Positions 9,601 to 21,630 of a DNA stretch of 64,000 bases are shown here, one piece after another. Numbering within the stretch: position 1 is the first letter of the stretch; the number at the start of each line of letters is the position of its first letter. Source of the stretch: Agapanthus africanus (Eukaryota; Streptophyta; Magnoliopsida; Asparagales; Amaryllidaceae); contig JASDDO010000019.1 in assembly GCA_030015575.1 (NCBI GenBank), positions 514,076,986 to 514,140,985 of the forward strand. The letters run 5' to 3'. Under the pieces are notes generated by a model, which searched no databases, was not told the DNA's origin, and worked only from the letters and a program-made list of their open reading frames with translations. A program made the translations under genes and the position numbers.

Positions 9601-12600
9601 CTAACTATACGTACCTTCAAAAAGATGAGGATACCTCTTCCTCATCTTGCTCTCGGTCTCCCAAGTAACTTCCTCACCGCTCTGGCCACGCCAAAGTACC
9701 TTGACGGACGGTATCTCCTTCGACCTCAATTTCTTCACTTGTCAATCCAAGATCATCACCGGCTACTCTGCATAGGAAAGGTCGCGCTCCAGCTGGATCG
9801 TCGGGTGCTGAATTGCATGCGAAGGATCATGAAGATATTTGCGGAGCATCAAAACGTGAAATACGGGGTGCACGTCTGGAAAACTGGGCGGAAGGGCTAA
9901 TCGATACGCAACCGCACCAACACGCTCGAGGATCTCGAAGGGGCCCACATATCTGGGACTGAGCTTCCCCTTCTTCCCAAATCTCATCACGCCTTTCATT
10001 GGGGAGACCCTCAAGAAAACATGATCACCAACAGAAAACTCAAGTCTGCGCCGACGACGGTCCGCATAAGATCTCTGCCTACTCTGGGCTGCTCTCATCC
10101 TATCGCGAATCAACTGGATCTTCACGGTCGTCTCCTCCACAATCTGCGGCCCTAAGATACTTCTCTCACTGAGCTCCGTCCAACAGGTGGGCGATCTGCA
10201 TCTCCTCCCATAAAGAGCCTCAAACGGGGCCATCTGAATGGTCTCCTGGTAGCTGTTGTTGTAGGAGAACTCTACTAAGGGCAAATGATGATCCCAGCTA
10301 CCTCCGAAGTCTAATACGCATGCTCTGAGCATGTCCTCGAGAGTCTGAATAGTCCGCTCTGACTGTCCGTCGGTCTGCGGATGGAATGCTGTGCTGAAAC
10401 TCAAGCGAGTGCCCAAAGCCTCCTGAAGCCTCTGCCATAGTCGGCTGGTAAACTGGGTACCTCTATCGGACACGATACATGTCGGAACTCCGTGCAGTCG
10501 TACAATCTCATCAATGTAAATCTGGGCATACTGAGCAAACCCGAAAGTCTTCTTCACCGGTAGGAAGTGAGCCGGTTTCGTCAAACGATCCACGATCACC
10601 CAGATGGAGTCATACCCTCGACTAGTCCTGGGTAGACCCACAATGAAATCCATAGAGATCTGTTCCCATTTCCACTCCGGAATGGTTAACGGCTGTAGCT
10701 CTCCCGCGGGCCTCTGGTGCTCAGCCTTGACTTGCTGACAAGTCAGGCATCTCGACACAAAATCTGCAATGTCTCTCTTCATTCCGTCCCACCAGTAAAC
10801 ATCTCTTAAGTCATGGTACATCTTGGTGGAACCGGAATGAACACTATATACCGACCGATGTGCCTCCTCAAGAATCTCGCGCTGCAATCCCTCAGCATCT
10901 GGTACGCACAGTCTAGCTCCAAATCGTAGTATCCCCTGATCATCGATCACGAACTCGGAAAATCTGCCCTGTCCCATCTGTGTCGTGATCTCTGAACAGC
11001 GGTCATCACTGTGCTGTGCCTCATATATACGGTCAAGCAACTGTGGGCGTGCACGAACATGCGCAATCTGTCCTCCGATCGGCGTAAACTCGAACTGTAC
11101 CCGGCTGTCGCATAAGATCTGCCAATCTGCCGACGACTGCCTCTGCACTGCGCTCAAACAGGATAGACTAACCCCGGGCCTCCTGCTCAAAGCATCCGCC
11201 ACTACATTCGTCCTGCCCGGGTGATACAAGATCTCACAATCGTAGTCCTTCACCAACTCCATCCATCGGCGCTGTCTAAGGTTCAGGTCTCGCTGCTGAA
11301 ATATATACTTTAGGCTCTTGTGGTCAGTGAATATCTGGCACGACTCTCCATACAGATAATGTCGCCAGATATTAAGTGCAAAGACCACTGCAGCCATCTC
11401 CAGATCATGAGTGGGGTAATTCTGTTCATGTTTCTTTAATTGCCGCGAAGCATACGCGATCACCCTGTCATGCTGCATCAAAACGCACCCCAGCCCCACT
11501 CGTGAAGCATCACAGTAGACCACAAATCCGCCTGACCCTGAAGGCAATGATAGCACTGGTGTCGTAATCAGTAGAGCCCATAGCTGCTGGAAACTGTGCT
11601 CACACTCCTCCGTCCAATCGAAGCGAACTCCCTTCCGGGTCAACCCGGTCAAAGGTGTAGCAATGCGAGAGAAGTCCTGCACAAATCGCCTGTAATAGCC
11701 TGCCAGCCCTTGGAAGCTGCGAACCTCCGTCACTGACGTGGGTCTGGGCCAACTCCGAACTGCCTCAATCTTCCTTGGGTCTACACATATACCATCTCGT
11801 GTAATCACGTGCCCTAAGAAGTCTACGCTGTCTAGCCAGAAAGCACACTTTGAAAATTTGGCGAAAAGCTGATGCTCTCTCAAGGTTCGCAGGTGCTGCT
11901 CGTGCTCCTCCCTACTCCGAGAATACACTAAGGTATCGTCAATGAACACTATGACGAGCAGATCAAGATACGGCCGGAAAATGAAGTTCATCAAGTCCAT
12001 GAATGCTGCTGGCGTGTTGGTGAGTCCGAATGACATCACAAAAAACTCATAATGGCCGTAGCGCGTGCGGAAAGCTGTCCTGGAAATGTCCTCCTGTCGA
12101 ACCCGCAGCTGATGGTAGCCTGATCGCAAATCGATCCTTGAAAAGTATCCTGCCCCCTGAAACTGGTCGAACAAATCGTCGATACGTGGCAAAGGATACC
12201 TGTTCCGTACTGTCACCCTGTTCATCTGGCGGTAGTCAATACACAGACGCAAACTGCCGTCCTTCTTCTTGACGAACAGGACTGGAGCACCCCAAGGAGA
12301 AACACTGGGTCGAATAAGTCCCTTGTCCAGCAAATCTTGCAACTGACCCTTCAATTCTCTAAGTTCCGCCGGGGCCATCCGATAAGGCGGTACAGAAATA
12401 GGCCCCGCGCCAGGAACCAAATCAATACAGAAGGAAATACCACGCTCGGGCGGTAGCCCAGGAAGCTCGTCAGGGAACACATCAGGGAACTCGCTAACAA
12501 CTGGAACCTGATCCATCGGAACCTCTGTAGCTCTAGTATCGCAAACATAGGCGAGAAATCCCTGACATCCCTTCCGCAAAAGCTGTCCGGCGCGAAAAGA

Positions 12601-14319
12601 AGAAATCACACTGTGAGGGGTGGCACCACGGTCCCCTAACACAACAACAACCGACTCGCCGGGAAAACAAAATCGAACTTTCTTCTCGCGGCAGTCAACA
12701 GAAGCATAGCACGTGGCTAACCAATCTATGCCCAAAAGAACGTCGAAGTCCAACAATTCAAGAAGGATCAAATCGACCGGCAACTCTCTCTCGCCAATAC
12801 GGACGGTACAGGATCGGAACACGTGCCTATCAACAAACGACTCTCCCACAGGAGTAGTCACAACAAGCGGCTGGTCAAGCACACCGGACTCTCTACCCAA
12901 ACTCGGCACAAAGTGTGTGGATACGTACGAGTGCGTGGATCCGGGATCGAATAACACGTGTGCATCAACCGAACATACAGGAAGGATACTTGAGACCACC
13001 GCATTGGACGCCTGCGCATCCTGATGCGTCAAAGCAAAGACTCGCGCCTGTCCTCCACCTGCAACTAACTGTCCCCTATCGGCCGCTGGCTGCCCTCTGC
13101 CTCGGTCACCTCGTTCTCTATGAACAAATCCTCCGCGACCACGACCTCTCTGTGCATGCGTCTGATGCGGAGTAACAGTGGGTACTATCGGCAATGTCGT
13201 CTGCCGTGGTGAAGGTGGCAATGTAACATGCGGTGCTGCCGTCTCACTCCGGGGTACCTCAGGACAATCTCGCACACTATGATAAGAACTCCCGCAACGG
13301 TAATATCCCGATGATGGTCGCTGACCCTCCTGGGGATAGGAGCAAAATAACCGGCCTCGCCTCGAATCTCTGCCACCTGCAAGGTGCCTGTCACGACGCT
13401 GAAAAGGCCGTCTCTGCACTGACGTATCTGCACGAACTCTTTTCGGCTCTGGGACTGCCGAAGTCTCAGCAAGGCGCTCCTCAACTAATAATGCTGCATC
13501 TACTGCTGCTGCGTATGTCTCGTAATGCTGCGCGCTGATAGCAAGGAATAGTGGTGTAAGCAAGCCTCAGACAAATCTCTTGACTCGCAACTCCTCGGTA
13601 GCCACTAAGTACGGAGCATAAACTGATAGCTCGGTGAACAGCACGTCATACTCTGCCACTGACATCTCTGGCGTCTGGCGTAAGGACTCGAACCTGCGTG
13701 CTCTAGCATCTCTGACACTCATGGGAAGAAAGCGGGCAAGGAATAGCGCTACGAACTCTGTCCAGGTCATAGGAGGAAGACCTGCTGCTCTACCCTTCTC
13801 GACTGATTCGCACCATTTCTGCGCAAGACCTTCCAGGCGAAAGCTCGCGAACTCAACCCATCTCGCATCTGCGCATCTAAGTGAACGACATATCCGCGCC
13901 ATCCTATCAATGAAAGACTGTGGGTCCTCAGCCACGTCGGTGCCTGTGAAGACCGGAGGCTTCAGCCTCATAAACTCTGACAGCGATACTGTAATAACCT
14001 CTGTAGTCGCAGGTGCAACTGCCTGAACTGTGGGTACCACCGCGGTCTCTACAACGGGTGGAACTACCTCTGGTCGCTGCGCTCGAAGTGCCTCAACTAG
14101 AGATCCCATCATCTGGCGCATATCCTGCATACTGGATCCCATCGTCTGGCGTATCTCCTGCACACCAGCCCCTAACATAGCAATCTGATCTGTCACGGCA
14201 GGAACAGCCTGCTCGAGCACAACCAGTGTACTACCCGGATCTGTCCTCATCTCGGACGAGTCAACTCAAATCTCGGCCCTCGCGGCCGCTCTCTGCGCCC
14301 TCGTAATCTTTGGCGGCAT
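9601..14319 (-). pseudogene. Gypsy-A gag-pol polyprotein, four premature stops
   Basis: The gag-pol starts at the ATG at 14319 (MPPKITRAQR) and stays in one frame to the stop at 9601-9603. That frame is broken by stops at 14266-14268, 13567-13569, 9763-9765 and 9742-9744. Comparison with Gypsy-D shows that each is explained by one C-to-T change (CGA to TGA or CAG to TAG). Domains in order: gag; a CX2CX4HX4C knuckle ([11 protein letters not shown]); protease [11 protein letters not shown] near codon 453; RT with FIDD near 790; RNase H; an HHCC finger and integrase (IVSDRGTQF near 1280); a GPY/F module; and a chromodomain-like tail (VKVLWR, EEVTWE, YPHLF). There is no frameshift, so decay is slight, but the first stop at codon 18 should prevent translation. 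Inactive as written. Confidence 0.93.
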
Positions 14320-14330
14320 AATGGCTAAAA
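14320..14330 (-). promoter_or_regulatory. Putative splice acceptor before Gypsy-A gag
   Basis: On the minus strand TTGTTCCTTTTAG ends 5 nt before the ATG. Gypsy-D has TTTTCCTGTAACAG at the same 5-nt spacing. Acceptor use is an inference. Confidence 0.4.
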
Positions 14331-14534
14331 GGAACAATAGGATTCGATAAGGATACGGAAGTCGAATCGCAGGAATGTATATACTCAAGAAGGAATTTAA
14401 ATCAACAAGTCCTAAGGTCGCGTAGGCGGAGTACCGTGTCGTGAGTATGCCGCGGAACATACACACGCTACGCTACCCTGCTGCAGCTACCTACTCTATC
14501 ATTCCAGGGTCGTCCTACACTCCGAAATGTAAAA

Positions 14535-14551
14535 CCTACGCTCTGATACCA
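14535..14551 (-). other. Gypsy-A primer-binding site (initiator Met tRNA)
   Basis: On the minus strand TGGTATCAGAGCGTAGG matches the usual plant initiator-Met-tRNA primer site. It lies 4 nt inside the LTR start at 14556. The ~215 bp between it and gag hold no other feature. Confidence 0.92.
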
Positions 14552-15995
14552 ACTTTGTCACGACCCAAAGTTTGGCCCGTGACCGGCACTTAACCACGTA
14601 ACGTCTACAGGCGTAACGCGGCTAAGTGAACCAAAAACCCAGAAATCAAACCAGTAAAAGTATAGAGTGTTATAAGTTTAAAATGAAAGCACTTACTAAC
14701 ATGTTAAGGAATCTAAGTAAACAATCACCAAGATAGCAATATACGACGCCGTAGCGAAGATCAAGATCCACAAGTGGGAACATCACAGAGAGAATAAACT
14801 GCAAGTACAGCCGGCTCACAACGAGCTCGACACCAGAATACAAATAATATACATCATCGTCCTCACACTATCTCTAAGTCAAACACATACAAGGTAGATG
14901 GAGAATACTAGATACAACAATGTACATAACTGAAAGATAAACAGATACCGCACAAAACCCACCTATCAGCAAAAGAGCTAGTACACCAACTATAGAGGTA
15001 TCTGTGTCAAAAGATACAAAACGCAGCCTGCCGCGACTACTCCGAAGGGCAACCTGCAAACACTGTGGCACAACGGGGGTGAGTTGCCAACTCGTGAATA
15101 GAGATAACATATAAAGATAATTGCGAGCATGCACGTACTGCGCTACTCTATCATATGCCAACAGATGATATCAATATGTGATAAGCAGTATGTGCAATAA
15201 TCATGCAAGTGCTCTATCAGGTAATATAACTACAGGATGAGGTACAATAATAAATGCTGAGCATGGGCAATATAACATCTACACGGAATGTCAACATGGA
15301 ATATATAATCGGTGTCCATCAATGCACCCAGATCCCCCAAATAGCTCAGGCGCCGGCATCCTCATCGGCTCTCAAATCCTGTAAATCTCTGAGAATCCCG
15401 AGTGCCCAACATCGGCACCCAAATATCATAAATACTCGTGTCCAGCATCGACACGCAAATCCTCATCCATCGGGCCTCGTCAGTCCGGGTCAGCCCACGG
15501 GCTCCGTCTGCGGTATCGGCCCTCGGCCCCGGCAGTACGGATCACCCCACATCCATCTATCGACTCTGATCAGTATCCTCCGGATAACTGTCAGGTCCAA
15601 ACAATCACCGGTAGGTAGTAGTTCCTCTGCCAGGCTCACCGTCTACTACACAGCGAAACCGTTCTCGCCCCGGGGTACCATACCGGGTCCACCATGCACC
15701 CGTAATCGGCCTCAACCAGCTCCTCGATTCGGGTTCACATATATCACTCTAGCACCGAGGAAACACATGGTGGACGCACCGAAATATCATATCAAGGGAA
15801 CCGGGTTTTTAAATGATTACATATTTGAAATAGCCACGGTTCCCAAATCCAGAAATCACATGTAATCCAAATCAATATGCAAGTCAATGATCCGATATGA
15901 TATGTGCATCAAATATGAATATCATATCAAGTCACATATAGATGAGCTACAATATAATGATCCGATGTAAATTCTATAGTGTGAGTGTCATGGCA

Positions 15996-16057
15996 ATTAC
16001 TAACGGTGTGTGTGTAACATGCAGGATAGTGCTCGTACAACATGGACCGTTAGTAAT
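15996..16057 (-). other. Conserved LTR stem-loop (Gypsy-A, 5' LTR copy)
   Basis: A perfect 12-bp stem (15996-16007 with 16046-16057) encloses a 38-nt loop that starts with GTGTGTGT and contains AGTGCTCGT. It lies about 165 nt downstream, in element sense, of the putative splice donor. Confidence 0.75.
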
Positions 16058-16220
16058 GGTGCGGTGTTCTATCAATTCTAGTTTATAACCATATAGCAGG
16101 GAATGCAGTATGCACTAAATAGTAGCCATGAACAGTCAATGTATGTGAATATAGCTATAAGGTCCTATCAGCCCTGACGTAGAATGCCATGCGGGCGATA
16201 TCCCCGTAGATGTTAAATTT

Positions 16221-16227
16221 ACTCACC
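16221..16227 (-). promoter_or_regulatory. Putative splice donor in the Gypsy-A LTR
   Basis: On the minus strand the sequence reads G/GTGAGT. The same hexamer at the equivalent site occurs in Gypsy-D (55069-55074, 46632-46637) and LARD-E (58623-58628, 39373-39378), in LARD-E preceded by CAG. In most copies it overlaps a small GTAGAT...ATCTAC hairpin. Confidence 0.4.
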
Positions 16228-17605
16228 GTAATCTCTCGCTAGGTATAGCCAACAACTTGTTTCCCCTTTTGCGCGGCGTCCGCCGTACTCGCCTGCGAAC
16301 CTAGAATTTCACAATACATCATACATAAGCTTGAAGTCACACAAACACGACATTAAGGCCGAACTAGTAACTCGTGTCGTGAACCAAGCGCGCGTGTGCG
16401 CGATACGCTAAAATGTGTGATTACGCGCCTGAAGCCACTCCGACGCGTCGCGATACGCAGAAACCCAAAACCCATACACACGTATCACGCGTGTCGCAAA
16501 GATTTAAAAATACGGGAAAATAGGTAATCACCTCCAGATTTTGATACAGAAAAGATATTGTAAAACTATATATACCAAAATAACTCACATAGCAGTAGAC
16601 ACCATCACCCCAAACCCCAACCCAAAACACCCCCATCTGGCCGCAAATTGTGGCCAGAATGCTTATTTCGGCGGCCTGGGTAGGGAATTGGGCTCCCAGG
16701 TTTTGTGTGTGCACTCTATATCCCCCATACATGCTACAGTAACATCTAGTTTCACTCTGAAATATCTCGGGTAGCAGCAGATCCTACAGGGCCTTATTTC
16801 TAGTTAAAATCCACACTTTTGCACTAAAATCAAACTTTAGCGTATTTTTGTGCAAACTGAAACAAACCTGGCCTAAAATAGTTCTAATAACACCTAATAG
16901 AGCTAACACAACCAACAAAACCCTAATCTAACATGTGAATCAAAAATATCCTTTAATATCACCAAAAATGCACAAAAATGAGATTTTTACTAAAGAATAC
17001 TACAAGTTTAAAGAAGTGGGGTGCTAATATGAGTTAATACCTTCTAAGAACCTTGTAAAACACCAAAAGTTCCAGCTTCTCCTTTAAGTATGCAGATTGC
17101 CTCCAAACACCTCAAAAACTCATTTTTCCTAAGGTTTTGTGAAGGAAATGTGTGGTTTTTGTGTAGGATTTTGAATAGAGATCAAAGGGACATGAAGAGG
17201 AGAAGAAAAGATGAAGAAGAGATGGGTTTTCTGCTGGAATTCCTGCAGGAAATTCTGAAGTGGGGAAAAGAGAGAGAGGAGAGAAGAAAATGGGGTCAAA
17301 AAAGTCAACCTTTCACCAAACCACCATGCTTCATTGTTTATTAGGATTTGAAATTATAAAAAGGGTTATGATATGAATAAAATGGTGGGGAAAAAGTTAG
17401 CAACCATGCAACACAAGAATGGTTAACACTTTAACCTAGGTCATGGAAAATTATGCTAAGTGTGCATGTGTGCACTAACACAAGAAAATTCCCAAAATGC
17501 TAACACTACTAAATATAACTAATAATCCTATAAACACATATATAAAAACACGTACGATCACTAATTATCACGAAAGACATTCTAACGGAAATTCAAAGTG
17601 TTACA

Positions 17606-18329
17606 ACTTTTCATGTTCTGGCTCTTCTAGACACAGCGCGACCTCACCCCCAATACCGGGAGAGACGAACCCCCGAAGATCCGCTCACTGCCTCCATGTG
17701 GCTCGGGACTGTACCCAACTAAAACCTGTTTGCACGTCTCCTTTGAGCGTGGTAGGGTAGTGATCAAAGTACAGTGGGAACTCACACGGGACAAATGACG
17801 ATCCCCAGGTCGATGAACTAACTTGTACACATGTTACCAGGGAACTGCTATCTGACGTCAGGTATAAGACCAACTAGCATGTTCCCGGCGAGTCCTGTCC
17901 GGTGTACTCATAACCCAATGAGCACCTGTATACATCTTAGGTGAACCAACTGACACCAGTGGCTTGTGAGACCGGCCACCGTCCCTCGTCGGGGTCTCGA
18001 CTGTATACACTAGTCTACTCTGGAGTATCGATGCCCTGTCTCGAAACTCCTACGACTAGGGACATTTTAAGGATGTGCTTATAGACTACCAGCTCTCACG
18101 TATATGATCGCCCTCATACTACTGGCAGTCAAGCAAGAATCCTAGGGGCTCTATCAACGTGTAATAGCGACCTGTCAGGTCACCTAAAGCAGTACACGAT
18201 GATAAAGATAAACCAGATAGCATACTATCATCTTGAGTAAGACTGTCCTACCGGGATAGGTCCTCCCTCAATCATTGCAATCACGTGCCTGTGATCCAAT
18301 AATTGACTCTGAGGGAACTATCTCCAACA
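17606..18329 (-). repeat. Copia-B 3' LTR fragment
   Basis: On the minus strand it begins TGTTGGAGATAGTTCC and is homologous to the first ~720 bp of the Copia-A and Copia-C LTRs, for example in the TCTCTCCCGGTATTGGGGG block. The terminus differs from the TGTTAG start of the Copia-B 5' LTR. The remainder was separated by the Gypsy-A insertion and lies outside the window. Confidence 0.82.
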
Positions 18330-18672
18330 CACTTGCACCATTTTCTGTCTCATGAAACTTATCACCCGTTCTCAGTTCTCTACCCATCTGTAGCCCATGT
18401 AACGGATTACATTTGCGGGATCTTGATTCGGTATCTAATACCCAGGACGTAGAGGATACAGAGAAATAGTTCTTTGTAATGAACGCACCCGAAGGAGATG
18501 CATCATCATGCACTTTCTTCGTTTGGGCGGCATGGGAATCCTGGTATTCCCCTAATTCCTGCTCGGTCTTATAACAATTATAAGTTGGCGCGGGACCAAC
18601 GTTCCCCAGCTCAATATAACATGCGGGTTCGGTCAATACATCAATATTATTATCTTGATTAAGGCGTGACAT
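18330..18672 (-). pseudogene. Copia-B gag/protease remnant
   Basis: The frame starts at the ATG at 18672 (MSRLNQDNN) just after a CCAG acceptor-like site. About 70 residues later it reaches the protease flap region SSTSWVLDTESRS. Copia-A has DTGS there, so the active-site glycine is replaced by glutamate, a single G-to-A change. Gag and the zinc knuckle are absent, as in Copia-C, whose start region is closely similar; the gag deletion is therefore ancestral to both. At 18330 the coding sequence runs straight into the 3' LTR and stays open to 18268. The rest of pol is deleted. It cannot encode a working enzyme. Confidence 0.85.
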
Positions 18673-19460
18673 AGTCGCTACCTGGAGAGAGAGAGAAGAA
18701 AACACTCTGCGTGCGCTCTTGCAAGATTAGATTGGTTATATATTTTATCTAATCAGGATGGCTCCCACTATTTTTATCAAATCTTCTTTCAAACCCTAAA
18801 AGGATAGACTAACCCGGATTAATTACACTCTACAAGTTCGCCAATCTTTCAGCCAGGCCAGTGCCGGTACTTTGAGGGATGTTCCCCGTTCTTTCGCACG
18901 GACCTAATTAAAATAAACCTCGTTTTCCCAGGGGCGTAACCCCGTTGACACTTTTCTAGACACCTACTTGATCGACTAATTGTAAAGTGCAAAACTCTCC
19001 CAGGAGTAACAATTTCTCGTAGTGGGTATCGGGATCCAACTATCATATAGAAGGTATGCAATCTCATTGCAAATTTCAACACTTGAAATTCCCGATAAAG
19101 GTTTTTACCCCTAGCACTTATGACCTTAACTATGGTCAACAAATCATAAGTACTAGTCAAGTTCTACCCGTCATTTCGTGATTAATTAGACCCACCCACA
19201 TGACCCTTAACTAAGGTCAACAAAGTCACGCGGCTGTCCTAACTAATCGCATCATATGCGGTGTAGGAAGACAACACTTAGCTACCGTACACTGTGCCTT
19301 GACTATGGTTAACAAACACAGCACGAATACTAAATACTGTACTTCCTAAAATGATGGAGGGTTGCGGATGGTTTTTAAGAAAACCTTTAACGCTTTGAAC
19401 TTGATCTCGTTGCGGAATCAAATGATTTTTAAATAGAGTGTTTTTTAGGCTTTTCTAGTT

Positions 19461-19711
19461 TTGCTAAAGGGGTCACTCCCGGTGAAGGGATCGTCGGCCC
19501 TTTCCTCATCGAATAAGGTGCAGGATATATCATATATACCGCTGTGCAAAGCAAAAACTATAGAAGCAATCAAAAGACAAACCCAGGGTTGTAGCATCTG
19601 CTAATTATTGCTAAAGAGGTCACTCCCGGTGAAAGGATCGTCGGCTCTTTCCCCATCGAATAAGGTGCTGGATGTTCTACAAGGAACACCGCTATGCAAA
19701 GCAACAACTAG
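19461..19711 (-). repeat. 147-bp-period direct duplication in the Copia-B leader
   Basis: Two ~100-bp copies start with TTGCTAAAG at 19461 and 19608 (plus strand) and end at GCAAAGCAA. Copia-C has the same pair at exactly the same 147-bp offset (34577 and 34724). Confidence 0.8.
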
Positions 19712-21162
19712 AGCTACCTAATTTTATTTTTGAAATTCGATTCCACAACATCTTTTAGGTTTATTTTCTTTCATTAATCTCAATAATGAATGTCCCATCA
19801 TTTAATTCCACCTAAACATCACAGATAAATATAACGTACGCTTATGCCATCCGCATTCGCCTCGATGTCCCGTCTGCACCGTTAGGTTAGGTAACTAACG
19901 CCAGAGCGAGGCAGGGCTAGCACGGGTGTAAAACATAAGCAACGTCTATATAATATATCATATATACTATATACAATATCTATCTGAACAAATCACATGA
20001 TCACATCACAGATAACGCAGCAGAAAAATATCATATGAAATATTGGATATACTAGGACGTCCGTGTTTTATTTTGAGCCTGTATAAAACACGGATTCCAC
20101 GGTCGTGATGAATAGACAATCCCACACTCCTAGACCCCTATGAGAGCGGCAAGCAACCCTACCAATTCTAGAGTTAGGAGACCCGAACTCGACTCTTCGA
20201 GATGGTCTCCCACTGGACCCTAAAACCCGGTTACTTGTGCTCCCCGCTTTGGGTCTATCCTAATGCGGAAAAGTAAATAATATACAATGGTGACATCTTC
20301 CTCAACCTGGAAGTGCCCCAATAAAAGAATATTACATACAAGTTTTTACATGAATGAAAAAGAAAAACACTCATCTCACATAAAACCCCCGGCTATTCAA
20401 ACACGACGATCCAATATAACATATCCAGCAACACATAACATCACATGTCATCAGCGTAAGTAAATATGCCCATCCCAATTGTCATTGACATATAGCAACG
20501 AAACCGGCGATATTACATATTACACTTACGGTCGCAGAAAAGAAAGTGTAAAACTACAACAGTTGGAATCCGCAACCTGCATAGACATCGCATGCCTAAC
20601 CAAATGAATTCCTTGGACATCGCATGCCTAACATTTATAAACCCCGCATTTTAGTCTCAAAATCGAAAACACTTTTCAATATCAAGTCGGGCAATTCAAT
20701 AAGATTCCCGACATCCTGAATGAATGCTCGTCTCAAACATTTGTAGACGGCCGCACCCCTAGATGCCGTCGACGGAGTGCACTAAGGCGGAACACCGCTG
20801 CCGCGAGCACCCGAAGGATGCTTTTGGCGACGGGGTTCTCCTTCAGTCACTTGGTCGGGGATATGGGGCGTGGCTATCTATTAAGTTTATCGGTGAGTAT
20901 CCGCGTACGCTACGTGATTGCGACGGACTTTTGATCGCATCAAAATCCCGTAGTAACCAATCATTTGAGACTGAACTGCTAGATTTATAACATTCAAATC
21001 AGTTATCTAATAACTATTTGTGGATTCCAAATATTGTATCACATTCCAGATAAATAGACAATGTTAAACTTTCCGATCGAACAATTAAACACTCAAGTTT
21101 TCCCGAAAAGCTCAACACATGAAATAAGTTTAAAAACATCCACTTCATGCCACAGTACCAAC

Positions 21163-21295
21163 GGTCCAGCCGTAGAAGGGTCAAGCCAACGCCTCACATG
21201 TGGCACGCCGTACTGCCCCAAACCCTAAGGTTCAAAGGGCAGTTCAAGACGGTCACATAATCGAGTTAAGGTTTGTTATCTTCTAGAGGGTCCAT
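21163..21295 (-). other. Leader module shared with LARD-E and LARD-G (Copia-B copy)
   Basis: On the plus strand it runs from GGTCCAGCCGTAGAAGGG to AGAGGGTCCAT. Related copies, always antisense to the element in this reading, are in Copia-C, LARD-E and LARD-G. Confidence 0.75.
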
Positions 21296-21585
21296 CGCGT
21301 TACTTGCACTACTTAGACGTTCTTAAACTACGGAAAAATCCAACACTTGGAAATTTTCCGGGTCGGGAAAAAGTGAGTTATTGATATTCGGTCGAACATT
21401 TTAACACGTTCTAAAATACCTGGAAAAACAAAATAAATAAAGTTAAACAATCCGATAGAATCATCGAGTCCTCAATACAACCCAGAAAACTCAACTCTTG
21501 AGCATAAATTAAAAATTCCCAGAAAACACAGGAATCACTCAAGGAAATTACTGTGAAAAATTCAAAAACAATTGTGACTGTATGA

Positions 21586-21630
21586 CCGCGGAAGCGCCCC
21601 ATGAGCCATGCTCATGCCGCGGTTCCGCGG
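21586..21630 (-). other. GC-rich hairpin in the Copia-B leader
   Basis: CCGCGGAA (21586-21593) pairs with TTCCGCGG (21623-21630). Inside it ATGAG and CTCAT form a second stem. Copia-C has ATTAG/CTAAT in place of the inner stem. It lies about 200 nt downstream of the primer site. Confidence 0.6.

Larger units (their letters stand above)
7280..17605 (-). mobile_element. Gypsy-A: Ty3-gypsy (Tekay/Del-like chromovirus), left end outside the window
   Basis: It contains most of a 3' LTR, a decayed gag-pol, a Met-tRNA primer site and a complete 5' LTR. The domain order with integrase last and a chromodomain-like C-terminus fits plant chromoviruses with large LTRs (Tekay/Del). The right end at 17605 abuts a copia LTR fragment, so it landed in the Copia-B 3' LTR. 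Its own 3' LTR was later split by Copia-A. The two LTRs agree in length over the comparable part (2279 and 2280 bp) and differ by about 2 percent by eye, so it is a fairly recent insertion. Confidence 0.93.
14556..17605 (-). repeat. Gypsy-A 5' LTR (3050 bp, complete)
   Basis: On the plus strand it runs from TGTCACGACCC to GTGTTACA. It contains, in element sense, a TATA-like TATATATAG (16566-16574), a GTGAGT motif (16221-16226), the covarying stem-loop (15996-16057), and a GTCCACCATG/CATGGTGGAC inverted repeat (about 15688-15775). Short open frames in it match nothing and recur in the 3' LTR; I treat them as chance. Confidence 0.93.

Noticed and set aside
14535..14551. tRNA gene fragments at the TGGTATCAGAGC sites
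   Set aside because: Only the 3'-terminal complement of initiator Met tRNA is present, beside LTR ends: these are primer-binding sites.
16421..16774. Overlapping open frames of 77-103 codons in the Gypsy-A LTR, repeated at 8374-8727
   Set aside because: They recur only because the LTR is duplicated, occur on both strands, match nothing recognisable and lie in non-coding LTR.
20763..20990. Antisense 75-codon frame in the Copia-B leader (partly kept at 35837-36031)
   Set aside because: Start, end and frame are not conserved between the two copies; only the DNA is similar.
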